Assembly: GCF_014645555.1 (NCBI RefSeq)
Contig: NZ_BMLY01000006.1
Coordinates: forward strand, 239,925 to 303,924
Source of the DNA: Silvimonas amylolytica
Lineage (GTDB): Bacteria; Pseudomonadota; Gammaproteobacteria; Burkholderiales; Chitinibacteraceae
DNA length: 64,000 bases
Direction of reading: 5' to 3'
Positions 52,318 to 60,006 of the stretch are shown here, one piece after another. The notes beneath the pieces are model-generated. The model saw only the letters and a program-made list of their open reading frames with translations, was not told the DNA's origin and did no database searches. The position numbers and the translations under genes are program-made. How positions within the stretch are numbered: position 1 is the first letter of the stretch; each line of letters starts with the position of its first letter.

Positions 52318-52342
52318 CGGATTAGAAATCCGAGTGTTTTTT
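52318..52342 (+). terminator. Possible weak rightward terminator
   Basis: CGGATT and AATCCG pair across AGA and are followed by AGTGTTTTTTC. It lies just upstream of the integrase remnant. Confidence 0.5.
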
Positions 52343-52488
52343 CATGGATCAATGTGGATTGATCTTTATTTATTTCTGCATAGCCATGATTTTAATGAAT
52401 TTGTTGGATTTTTGGAAGATTCTGATGTTGACTTGCCGGTACCGAAATTGATAGGGTTTGCCTACATGGCGCCTACACGGTGATTGAG

Positions 52489-52767
52489 ATGAAGAAGGAA
52501 AACTTTACCGTTACGAGAATCAGTGCGTACCGCTGCGAAGATGGGAAGCAGCAAAGCATTTTCTGGGATGCGAAAACACCAGGATTGGGTTTGCGCGTGA
52601 CACAGTCGGGTTCTCGAGCGTACGTGTTTGAGTCCCGGCTCGTTGGTAAGACATTGCGCATTACCATTGGGGACGCTCGCGTCTTGGATTTGGGGCGAGC
52701 TCAACTGGAAGCTACACGTCTCAAGGCTTTGGTAGGTGAGGGTATTCACCTTAGCTCACGGCTGTAA
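52489..52767 (+). pseudogene. Truncated tyrosine integrase, N-terminal fragment (phage/P4 type)
   Basis: The 92 residues match only the N-terminal DUF4102-like arm-binding region of tyrosine-recombinase integrases, e.g. FWDAKTPGLGLRVTQSGSRAYVFESRL and ITIGDARVLDLGRAQLEATRLKALV. The catalytic domain with the Arg-His-Arg-Tyr residues is missing, and the frame stops after GEGIHLSSRL nine bases before the tetR stop. It begins at ATG 52489; a GTG at 52480 is possible. It looks like the remains of a mobile element that was lost by deletion. It is adjacent to the tetR/MFS pair. Confidence 0.8.
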
Positions 52768-52775
52768 TGCGACTT

Positions 52776-53363
52776 TCAGTCGTTGCGCGACGCAATGAGA
52801 ATATCCAGTAGGGACAACGCCGTTGCTTTTAAACGGTCTGTGTCCTGATATACACGCTCAATAACCACCAATCCCCGGGTAAAGGTCACCAGTAGCCGTG
52901 CCGCACTCTCCGGTGAGCAAGTCAAAGCTGACTGGCTTTCCTTGGACCTCAGGCTGGAAGCAAGAATACGTTCCAGTCGGTCGAGCATTCCCCTGAGCAC
53001 CTCGGCCACTGGCTCTTCAAGTTGATCGCCCGTAAAGGCTGTTTTGGTCGATAGGCAGCCGCGAGTGGGGACGCCCATGGTCATGGACCCGATCACGAAC
53101 TCAAAAAAAGCCTCTAGGGCCTGGCGCAAATCAGGTGCAGTCAGGGTTTGTTCTACCTGTTGCAAGAACCGGTTTGAGTACATCTCGAACACCTTCAGGA
53201 ATAGATTCTCTTTTCCCTGATACGCGTTGTAGAGCGACCCGCGCTGCACGCCCGTAGCGGCAGCCAGTTCCGGCATGGATGCCGCGGCAAAGCCCTTTTG
53301 CCAGAAGTATTCCAGCGCTTTTTCCAAGGCTTGTTCCTCATCAAATTGCCTTACCCCTGCCAT
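52776..53363 (-). CDS. TetR-family transcriptional regulator
   Basis: This 195-residue regulator has an N-terminal HTH (residues about 7-50: EQALEKALEYFWQKGFAAASMPELAAATGVQRGSLYNAYQGKENLF) and a C-terminal TetR_C-type ligand domain. The N-terminal tyrosine/phenylalanine positions match TetR members that control MFS or oxidoreductase genes. A GGAGGGG ribosome site precedes the ATG at 53363. The promoter reads TTGACA-17-TTTAAT on the minus strand, and its -35 is part of operator 1, so autorepression is expected. The gene is divergent from the MFS gene, with two operators between. Confidence 0.88.
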   Translation of the reverse strand: MAGVRQFDEEQALEKALEYFWQKGFAAASMPELAAATGVQRGSLYNAYQGKENLFLKVFEMYSNRFLQQVEQTLTAPDLRQALEAFFEFVIGSMTMGVPTRGCLSTKTAFTGDQLEEPVAEVLRGMLDRLERILASSLRSKESQSALTCSPESAARLLVTFTRGLVVIERVYQDTDRLKATALSLLDILIASRND

Positions 53364-53408
53364 TGATAGCCCCTCCAGGTCTTTAGTTAGAGATCATTAA
53401 ACTTATGT

Positions 53409-53424
53409 TTGACACGTGTGTCAA
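53409..53424. promoter_or_regulatory. TetR operator 1, overlapping the tetR and MFS promoters
   Basis: TTGACA-CGTG-TGTCAA is an inverted repeat whose right arm, read on the minus strand, is the TTGACA -35 of tetR; a TTTAAT -10 lies at 53401-53396 with a 17-base spacer. On the plus strand TTGACA-17-TAGGGT is a possible MFS promoter. Confidence 0.75.
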
Positions 53425-53444
53425 GATTGTTTAGGGTGCCATTA

Positions 53445-53460
53445 TTGACATTAGTGTCAA
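53445..53460. promoter_or_regulatory. TetR operator 2
   Basis: TTGACA-TTAG-TGTCAA has the same arms as operator 1 and a different 4-base centre. The centres of the two sites are 36 bases apart, near 3.5 helical turns. Confidence 0.75.
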
Positions 53461-53537
53461 ACATGGTTGGAGCAGGCCGGGATCGATGTGATTGCGGTAG
53501 CTGTTCCGGTTTTTTTCTTCCTGAGGGAGGGTCTGAT

Positions 53538-54764
53538 ATGACAACCCAAATTGCATCACCCGCACCCGTGACGACGGCAAAGTCGACCATGTGGCTGCAT
53601 ATCTTTGCCGGGCTGTGCGCCAGCCTGGTCAGTATTGGTCTGGCCCGGTTTGCCTATACGCCGTTGTTACCGCCGCTGATTCAGGCGCACTGGTTTGCTG
53701 CCGCCGATGTCGTTTATCTGGGGGCCGCAAATCTGGCGGGCTATCTGGTCGGGGCATTGGTGGGGCGGCCCATCGCGGCACGTCTCAGTAACACGTGGAC
53801 ATTGCGGCTAATGATGGCGCTGGTCACTCTTGCGTTCTTTGCATGTGCCTGGCCGGTGTCGGTGGGCTGGTTTTTCTTCTGGCGTCTCATGTCTGGCGTT
53901 GCCGGTGGGGCGATCATGGTGTTGGTTGCTGGCACGGTGTTGCCGCATGTACCTCCTTCAAGAAGGGGGTTGGCCAGCGGTGCCGTTTTTCTTGGTTTGG
54001 GTTTGGGTGTTGCGGGTTCCGGCACGGTGGTACCGTTGCTGCTGGGCTTTGGCTTGCATGCCACCTGGTTGGGTCTGGGGGCGATTGCGCTGGTGCTGAC
54101 TGTAGCGAGTTGGTGGGGATGGCCCGCACCTGAATTCCAGACTGGCGCAAAGGCGCATGAAGCAGGCATCCGGCTTGGGGTGCAGGTCCGTCAGCAGGTG
54201 ACGACGGTTTACGCCGAGTACGGTTTGATGGCACTGGGCCTGGTTCCCACCATGGTGTTCCTGGTCGACTTTATCGCCCGCGGTCTGGGCGCCGGTGCAC
54301 ATACTGGTGCGTTGTTCTGGATTCTGTATGGGGTGGGTGCCATCTTCGGTCCGCCGGTATACGGTTTGATGGCGGATGCGTTGGGTTCCAGATTGGCATT
54401 GCGTCTGGTATTGCTGGTTCAGGCGTTTGTCGTGGGCTTGCTGGCGTGGTCCAGTAATCTGGTCGTCATCGGCGTCCTGACACTATTGATTGGCAGTTTC
54501 CCACCGGGGATTGTGCCGCTGGTACTGGCACGTGTTCATCACATCGTGCCCCACAATGCGCATCAGCAAAACGTGATCTGGAGCCGGGCAACCACCGTGT
54601 TTGCGGCGGCCCAGGCGCTGGCCGGGTATGCCTATGGCAGTCTGTTCAACCACAGCAACGGTGATCACCGCCTGCTGTTTGTTATTGGCACGACATCACT
54701 GGCCATTGCGCTGGCTGTGGATCTGTTTAGTCGGGTTACAACCACTGCGCCAGTTGTGGAATGA
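53538..54764 (+). CDS. YbfB/YjiJ-family MFS transporter
   Basis: This 408-residue membrane protein has about 12 helices. From the ATG at 53538, with GAGGGAGG eight bases upstream, it starts with a short cytoplasmic tail and helix 1 LHIFAGLCASLVSIGLARFAYTPLLPPLIQ, a hallmark of the YbfB/YjiJ group. RMLMSGVAGGAIMVLVAGTV-like residues (RLMSGVAGGAIMVL) and VAGSGTVVPLLLGFG follow. Substrates in this group are largely unknown; export of a toxic small molecule under TetR control is likely. An open frame upstream to 53409 was rejected because it crosses the operators. Confidence 0.9.
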   Translation: MTTQIASPAPVTTAKSTMWLHIFAGLCASLVSIGLARFAYTPLLPPLIQAHWFAAADVVYLGAANLAGYLVGALVGRPIAARLSNTWTLRLMMALVTLAFFACAWPVSVGWFFFWRLMSGVAGGAIMVLVAGTVLPHVPPSRRGLASGAVFLGLGLGVAGSGTVVPLLLGFGLHATWLGLGAIALVLTVASWWGWPAPEFQTGAKAHEAGIRLGVQVRQQVTTVYAEYGLMALGLVPTMVFLVDFIARGLGAGAHTGALFWILYGVGAIFGPPVYGLMADALGSRLALRLVLLVQAFVVGLLAWSSNLVVIGVLTLLIGSFPPGIVPLVLARVHHIVPHNAHQQNVIWSRATTVFAAAQALAGYAYGSLFNHSNGDHRLLFVIGTTSLAIALAVDLFSRVTTTAPVVE

Positions 54765-54787
54765 GCTGTGAGGCTGAGAGTGCGTGC

Positions 54788-54819
54788 TGTCCTGCTCCGG
54801 GCGAACCTGGAGCAGGACA
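54788..54819. terminator. Perfect 11-base hairpin between convergent genes
   Basis: TGTCCTGCTCC and GGAGCAGGACA pair perfectly across a 10-base loop. No T-tract follows, so it may act as a transcript-end structure rather than a classic terminator. Confidence 0.5.
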
Positions 54820-54846
54820 ATATGCCGAAGGACAGCCCAAGCAGAA

Positions 54847-55848
54847 TTAGCCGGGGACCTTCGCAAATTCGATGCGGGATGAATCTGCTGGCGCGCGGGT
54901 AAAGTCCAGAGGCAAACCATCGGGGACAATACCGCTGGGGTTCAAGGTTCGGTGACTTTCATAGTAGTGACGCCGGATGTGCTCGAAATCAACGGTTTGC
55001 TTGATCCCTTCCATATGGAAGATGTCGCGCAAATATCCCGACAGATGCGGATAGTCCGCGAGACGTTTCAGGTTGCACCTGAAGTGATCAACGTAAACAG
55101 CGTCGAATCTGACCAGCGTGGTGAACAGCCGGATGTCTGCTTCAGAGAAGCGATCTCCAAGTAGAAAGCGCCGGCTGGAGAGTCTTAGCTCCAGCCAATC
55201 CAGGGCGCTAAAGAGCGGGATCACCGCTTCTTCATAAGCCGTCTTGCTTGTGGCAAAGCCAGCACGATAAACGCCGTTGTTGACGGCTTCGTAGACAAGT
55301 TGATTCAGTTCATCAATCACGTCGCGGTGTGCTGCAGGGTAATAATCCCCCTCAAGCGCGCCAACTTGATCAAATGCACTGTTGAACATACGAATAATTT
55401 CGGATGACTCGTTACTGACCACGGTGCGCCGCTGTTTGTCCCAAAGAATGGGGACGGTGGCTCTGCCGGTATATTTCGGGTCAGCCAATTGATAAAGCTG
55501 GTAAAGGTAATCGACACCGTTGATGTCGTCAGGGATGACACCCGGGCCTTCGGCAAAGGTCCAGCCGTATTCCAGCATCAGCCAATGCACAGATGAAACG
55601 CTGACCATTGGCGCCAAACCCTTCAGATTGCGCATGATCAAAGTGCGGTGAGCCCACGGGCAGGCAAGGCTGACATAAAGGTGATAGCGACCGGCTTGTG
55701 CTGCAAACCCGCCTTCGCCGCTGGGCCCCGGTTGGCCATCAGGCGTGATCCAGTTCCGGAAAGACGAGTTTTGACGAACAAACCGACCCCCAGTCGATTT
55801 GGTGTCAAACCAGACGTCCGACCATTGTCCTTCTACGAGCATTCCCAT
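54847..55848 (-). CDS. Glutathionyl-hydroquinone reductase (GST-like, YqjG/PcpF type)
   Basis: This 333-residue cytoplasmic enzyme reduces glutathionyl-hydroquinones to hydroquinones using glutathione. The active-site Cys63 is in SLACPWAHRTLIMR, and VSSVHW, GRATVPILWD and NNGVYRAGFATSKTAYEEAV with SEADIRLFTTLVRFD are the hallmarks of the Xi class. It is the last gene in the leftward operon that begins near 62.7 kb and lies 87 bases after the 49-residue peptide gene. It fits with the upstream quinone-type enzyme and efflux pump. Confidence 0.92.
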   Translation of the reverse strand: MGMLVEGQWSDVWFDTKSTGGRFVRQNSSFRNWITPDGQPGPSGEGGFAAQAGRYHLYVSLACPWAHRTLIMRNLKGLAPMVSVSSVHWLMLEYGWTFAEGPGVIPDDINGVDYLYQLYQLADPKYTGRATVPILWDKQRRTVVSNESSEIIRMFNSAFDQVGALEGDYYPAAHRDVIDELNQLVYEAVNNGVYRAGFATSKTAYEEAVIPLFSALDWLELRLSSRRFLLGDRFSEADIRLFTTLVRFDAVYVDHFRCNLKRLADYPHLSGYLRDIFHMEGIKQTVDFEHIRRHYYESHRTLNPSGIVPDGLPLDFTRAPADSSRIEFAKVPG

Positions 55849-55935
55849 ATCAAACCTCTGCAGCGCCGCAACCCGGCACTTTGCCGGGTTTCTGGCGTAT
55901 TTATTCTGCCTGGATGAGCGTGAAAGACGTGCGGG

Positions 55936-56085
55936 CTATGGATTGACGTCGTTCGATTTTGTCGAATGACCACGGATGTCGGCGGTGATTTTCGCCTCGT
56001 CATCGGCACCTGAAACCGGCGCAATGACCAAAGCGAGAACGGCGATCAGCAGCAAAGTGGCGAAGAATAAAGAGTCGGGATACAT
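55936..56085 (-). CDS. 49-residue predicted membrane peptide
   Basis: This small gene, between the quinone oxidoreductase-like and GST-like genes, encodes 49 residues starting MYPDSLFFATLLLIAVLALV. The first 23 residues form a single hydrophobic segment, followed by a small polar tail with several Asp and Lys residues. A TGGAG ribosome site lies 8 bases before the ATG at 56085, supporting translation. I recognise no family. It could be a membrane-anchored helper of the efflux system or simply a leader-like peptide. It sits 38 bases after the oxidoreductase gene in the same direction. Confidence 0.6.
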   Translation of the reverse strand: MYPDSLFFATLLLIAVLALVIAPVSGADDEAKITADIRGHSTKSNDVNP

Positions 56086-56123
56086 GGCACGCTCCAGACG
56101 TTACCGTTTCACGGCATGAGGGT

Positions 56124-57125
56124 TCAGGGAATCAGAACAATCTTGCCGGCGCGATGGGGTTTGCCTTCCAGCATTCCATGAGCCAGTTTGGCCTCTGACA
56201 AGCGCAGCACTTCCCCAACGCGTGTATGCAGACGGTCTGCATTGAGTTGCTCGCCAATGGCGTTGAGGACGTCTGTCTTGACCGAAACCAGCAGGAAATC
56301 GCTGCGGATATTCTTTTCGGCTGCACGTGCTTTATCCGGCTCGGTGACGGCAGAAACCAGCACGCCGCCTTCGCGCAGCACCGTCCAGGACGCGTCATGA
56401 GTGACTGCACCGACAAGGTCAATGACCACATCAATATTGTTGGCGTAGCTGGCAAATGAACCTGTGCGCGCAATGACGACTTCGTCCGCACCCAGGGAGC
56501 GCACGTAGTCCGCGTTGGCACTGGAGGCAGTGCCAATCACATAGGCGCCGGCGTTGTGGGCCAACTGGACGGCATAAGCACCCACATTTCCGGCAGCACC
56601 GTGGATCAGCACCCGTTGACCCGGCTGCAGTTCGGCGTAATTGAATAACATCTGATGGGCCGTGACTGCCAGTACCGGTGCGGAGGCGGCTTCTTCGTAG
56701 CCCAACTTTTGCGGCTTGAGCGCAATCATGTCCACATGCGCAATGGCATAGTCGGCGTACCCGTCGGTAAATCGCGGATTGGTCACGCCGTAAACTTCAT
56801 CACCTACCTTGAGGTGATCTACATCCGGGCCAAGGTTCACCACGATGCCGCAGATGTCTGAGCCAGGGGTCAATGGCAGCGGCTGCGGTACAACGCTATG
56901 ACCGGAACGAACCCATGCGTCCCAAGGCCCTACACCTACGGCGAGTACCCGAACGAGCACCTGACCCATGCCCGGGGTCGGCACCGGAACGGTGGTGTAG
57001 TCCAGCTGGTCAATGCCGCCAAATTCCCGGACAACCACAGCATGCGCATTGAGAGGTACTGACAGACTGGCTGGACGTGTTGCAGCGGCAGCGGGCGTTG
57101 CATTGGTATTGGAAACCTGGTTCAT
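56124..57125 (-). CDS. Zinc-free NADP-dependent quinone oxidoreductase-like (MDR family)
   Basis: This 333-residue enzyme of the medium-chain dehydrogenase/reductase superfamily, quinone-oxidoreductase branch, shows the substrate fold with DQLDYTTVPVPTPGMGQVLVRV and TPGSDICGIVVNLGPDV. The NADPH fold is VLIHGAAGNVGAYAVQLAHNAGAYVIGTASS (about 165-195), and IDLVGAV follows. It lacks the catalytic-zinc Cys. TGGAG lies six bases before the ATG at 57125. Members reduce quinones or enones to less toxic hydroquinones or alkanals. It is downstream of the emrAB pump in the same operon. Confidence 0.88.
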   Translation of the reverse strand: MNQVSNTNATPAAAATRPASLSVPLNAHAVVVREFGGIDQLDYTTVPVPTPGMGQVLVRVLAVGVGPWDAWVRSGHSVVPQPLPLTPGSDICGIVVNLGPDVDHLKVGDEVYGVTNPRFTDGYADYAIAHVDMIALKPQKLGYEEAASAPVLAVTAHQMLFNYAELQPGQRVLIHGAAGNVGAYAVQLAHNAGAYVIGTASSANADYVRSLGADEVVIARTGSFASYANNIDVVIDLVGAVTHDASWTVLREGGVLVSAVTEPDKARAAEKNIRSDFLLVSVKTDVLNAIGEQLNADRLHTRVGEVLRLSEAKLAHGMLEGKPHRAGKIVLIP

Positions 57126-57257
57126 GATCCACTCCATTGGACCGGTTTTGGGCCGGATTTGCGTTAGCGATACGTCACTCTAAGTTGTTGCCCCGGCGGT
57201 TTACATCGCCAGTTTTCAGGATTTTCAGGGAACCAGTTGCCTTGGTATTTGCGTGAA

Positions 57258-58787
57258 TCAATGGCCTACTGCCGGGCCACTGGAACCGCGTGCAGCGTGA
57301 GCAAACCAGATCAGCGGGATGATCACGATGAAGATCACGCCGGAAATCCAGAAGATGTCGTTGATGCCGAGTTGGGCTGCTTGTGTGTTGAGCTGCCTTT
57401 CGTAAAAAGCCAGGGCGCTTTTGCCGAATACCGGCTCAAGCATGTTCATGGCGTCGGCAAAGATCGGACTGGAGGTGCTGGCGGCCTCGGTCAGTTGCGC
57501 ATGGTGCAAGATGGTCCGGTTACTCCAGGCCGTCGCCGCCAGGGAAGTGCCCACAGCGCCACAAAAGACCCTGGTGAAGTTGGATAACCCGGCTGCTGCA
57601 GGGATTCTGGCGGGAGGCAGGTCAGAGAGGATGATGGCGGTAAGTGGAACAAAGAACAGAGCAGTAGGTATGCCTTGCAACAGGGTCGGCATGACCAGCG
57701 CCCAGGTGTCCACCACGGTGGTGTAATGCGAGCGCATGAAGAACACACCGGCAAAGCCCAGAAACGCTAGCGTTGCCAGAATGCGTGCGTCCGACTTGGG
57801 GACGAGCTTACCCATCACCGGCGCGAGGACGACGGCAAAGATCCCCAAAGGCGCGGTGGCCATACCCGCATCAACAGAGCGATAGCCAAGGTAGGTCTGC
57901 ATCCACTGCGGCAGCAAAACCAGGTTGGCGAAGAAAACGGCGTAGGCCACTGAAATCGCGATGGTGCCGGCTAGAAAATTGCGCCCGGCGAATAACTTCA
58001 AATCAATGATCGGGTGCGCGTCAGTGAGCTCCCAAATCACAAAGCAGACGAAGGCGATCACGGCGGTGAGCATCAATGCCCAGATGACGGGAGAACTGAA
58101 CCAGTCGAGATCCTTGCCCTTATCGAGCATGATTTGCAGTGCGGCAACCCACACGACCAGCAGGCCAAGACCCACTTTGTCGACCGGAATTTTCCGGGTC
58201 GGGCTTTCCCGGTCGCGGTAGATGGCCCAGGTCACGCCCGCTGCAAACAGGCCCACCGGAATGTTGATATAGAAGATCCACGCCCAGCTATAGGCGTCAG
58301 TAATCCATCCACCCAGTGCCGGCCCGACGATGGGGCCGACCGTCGCCGTCATGGCCCAGAGCGAGAGTGCGGAGGCCCCTTTATCTTTCGGGAATGAGCT
58401 CAGCAATAGCGCCTGTGATAACGGGATCAGAGGCCCAGCTACTGCACCTTGCATGATGCGGGCAGCCAGCAAGAACACGAGATTCGGGGCAACACCACAC
58501 AGCCATGAAGACAAGGTGAAGAGCAAAATGGCCCAGACAAACAGCTTGACCTGACCCAGACGCATGGTGAGCCAGCCGGTGAGCGGAATGGACACCGCAT
58601 TGGCCGCTGCAAACAGCGTGATCACCCAGGTGCCTTCATCCACCGATACGCCCAGGTTGCCCGAAAGCGTAGGAATGGCGACGTTGGCAATGGAAGAGTC
58701 CAGCACATTCATGAACGTGGCCAGCGCGACCGCAACTGAACCAAGAATCAGCTTGCCACCGGTGAGCGGAGGAAGAGTTTGTTCCAT
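57258..58787 (-). CDS. emrB: DHA2-family MFS efflux pump (EmrB type)
   Basis: This 509-residue inner-membrane transporter has about 14 helices and is driven by proton exchange. It has the DHA2 motif A/C features LDSSIANVAIPTLSGNLG, WVITLFAAANAVSIPLTGWL and PLIPLSQALLLSSFP. It exports hydrophobic drugs, dyes or uncouplers through EmrA and an outer-membrane factor. Its start is one base after the emrA stop. The set nodT-emrA-emrB forms a complete tripartite pump. Confidence 0.93.
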   Translation of the reverse strand: MEQTLPPLTGGKLILGSVAVALATFMNVLDSSIANVAIPTLSGNLGVSVDEGTWVITLFAAANAVSIPLTGWLTMRLGQVKLFVWAILLFTLSSWLCGVAPNLVFLLAARIMQGAVAGPLIPLSQALLLSSFPKDKGASALSLWAMTATVGPIVGPALGGWITDAYSWAWIFYINIPVGLFAAGVTWAIYRDRESPTRKIPVDKVGLGLLVVWVAALQIMLDKGKDLDWFSSPVIWALMLTAVIAFVCFVIWELTDAHPIIDLKLFAGRNFLAGTIAISVAYAVFFANLVLLPQWMQTYLGYRSVDAGMATAPLGIFAVVLAPVMGKLVPKSDARILATLAFLGFAGVFFMRSHYTTVVDTWALVMPTLLQGIPTALFFVPLTAIILSDLPPARIPAAAGLSNFTRVFCGAVGTSLAATAWSNRTILHHAQLTEAASTSSPIFADAMNMLEPVFGKSALAFYERQLNTQAAQLGINDIFWISGVIFIVIIPLIWFAHAARGSSGPAVGH

Positions 58788-58788
58788 T

Positions 58789-59973
58789 TCATGCCCCGCG
58801 GCCGCGACGCGGATCGCTCACCAGATTGGCGGTGATGATCTGCTCGATGAGTCGGTCCGCCTCATGCGGATCTTGGGTAAACACGTCGGTATGAAATGCA
58901 GTGCGTGCTGTCGTACTCATGTTGGCACCCGTTTGCTGGTGCACATCGACATCCACGGTCATCGATAGCCCGATTTGCAGAGGGTGTTCCGCCAGTTCAC
59001 GCGGGTTCAGCGTAATCCGGACTGGCAGCCGTTGAACGACCTTGATCCAGTTGCCGGTCGCGTTCTGGGCGGGCAGGGCGGCGAACGCGGCACCCGTACC
59101 GGCAGAGAACCCGGCCACCTGACCGTGATAAACCACTTTGCCACCCCAGGCGTCGGCCACCAGCTCCACAGGCTGCCCAATACGGACATGCTGGAGCTGG
59201 ACTTCCTTGAAATTGGCGTCGACCCAGACTTCATCCAACGGCACGATGGCCAGCATCTGATTGCCCGGAGCCACACGCTGACCAATCTGGACGCTGCGGC
59301 GGGCGACGTAGCCACTGACTGGGGCAGCAATACGGGTACGAGACCAGGCCAACCAAGTGTCGCGGACCTTGCTGGCTGCTGCCAATACGTCCGGATGCTG
59401 CGCGACCGGCCCGGCGCCACTTAATGCCAGGTTGGCATGGGCTGCCTGTTGCGCGGCTTCCAGCGCTGACTGGGCTTCGTCGACGGTGCGGCGGGCGTGA
59501 TCGAGGTCTTCGGCAGAAACACTACCGCTACCAATCGCGGTAAGCCGCCGCGCCAGATCCTGCTGCGCCCGGGTCAGTTCTGCGCGCCGGGATGCAATAT
59601 TGGCGTCCAGAAAATGATTGTTGATATACGTGGCGCTGACCTGGCGGGTGGTGCGGGCGAGCTGGGCTTCTGCATTGCTCAACGCCAGTTGGGTATCTGC
59701 AGTATCCAGTTCCACCATGGCTTCACCGCGTGTCACATGCTGGGTGTCATCCGCATTGATGCGTACCACGGTCCCGGCAATTTGCGGCGTCAGTTGCACC
59801 AGGTTGCCGTTTACATAGGCATCGTCGGTGCTGACGCTGTAGCGGGCGACGAGGAGATACCACGCAAGATAGGCAATGGCCGCAATGATCACCAGCAAGG
59901 CAACCAGCAGCAGTCCTGCCTTGCGTTTGCGTGATGCCGGTGCAGCGATTTCAGTGGTCGGTGTGGAAGTCAT
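58789..59973 (-). CDS. emrA: EmrA/HlyD-type membrane-fusion protein
   Basis: This 394-residue periplasmic adaptor has one helix near residues 20-42 (LLLVALLVIIAAIAYLAWYLL) and a lipoyl-like half DDAYVNGNLVQLTPQIAG. A long coiled-coil hairpin spans about 85-190 (ARTTRQVSATYINNHFL; AHANLALSGAGPVAQ), and the second lipoyl half APVSGYVARRSVQIGQRVAPGNQMLAIV follows. It bridges EmrB to the outer-membrane factor. AGGT precedes the ATG at 59973. It is 33 bases after the nodT-like gene and one base before emrB. Confidence 0.93.
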   Translation of the reverse strand: MTSTPTTEIAAPASRKRKAGLLLVALLVIIAAIAYLAWYLLVARYSVSTDDAYVNGNLVQLTPQIAGTVVRINADDTQHVTRGEAMVELDTADTQLALSNAEAQLARTTRQVSATYINNHFLDANIASRRAELTRAQQDLARRLTAIGSGSVSAEDLDHARRTVDEAQSALEAAQQAAHANLALSGAGPVAQHPDVLAAASKVRDTWLAWSRTRIAAPVSGYVARRSVQIGQRVAPGNQMLAIVPLDEVWVDANFKEVQLQHVRIGQPVELVADAWGGKVVYHGQVAGFSAGTGAAFAALPAQNATGNWIKVVQRLPVRITLNPRELAEHPLQIGLSMTVDVDVHQQTGANMSTTARTAFHTDVFTQDPHEADRLIEQIITANLVSDPRRGRGA

Positions 59974-60006
59974 GGTGATACCTGTTTGAGTAAGTGCGCG
60001 GGAGGT

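Larger units (their letters stand above)
52125..52479. other. Intergenic region between the SnoaL gene and an integrase remnant
   Basis: No gene is supported. It holds two hairpins, one at 52262-52293 and one at 52318-52342, and a perfect palindrome GATCAAT-GTGG-ATTGATC at 52347-52364. The right half is AT-rich, as often found beside mobile-element ends. No tRNA gene or direct attachment repeat was seen. Confidence 0.45.

Noticed and set aside
55870..55891. Hairpin AACCCGGC/GCCGGGTT between the 49-residue peptide and GST genes
   Set aside because: There is no T-tract in the leftward direction, so I did not call it a terminator; it may only be an internal structure.
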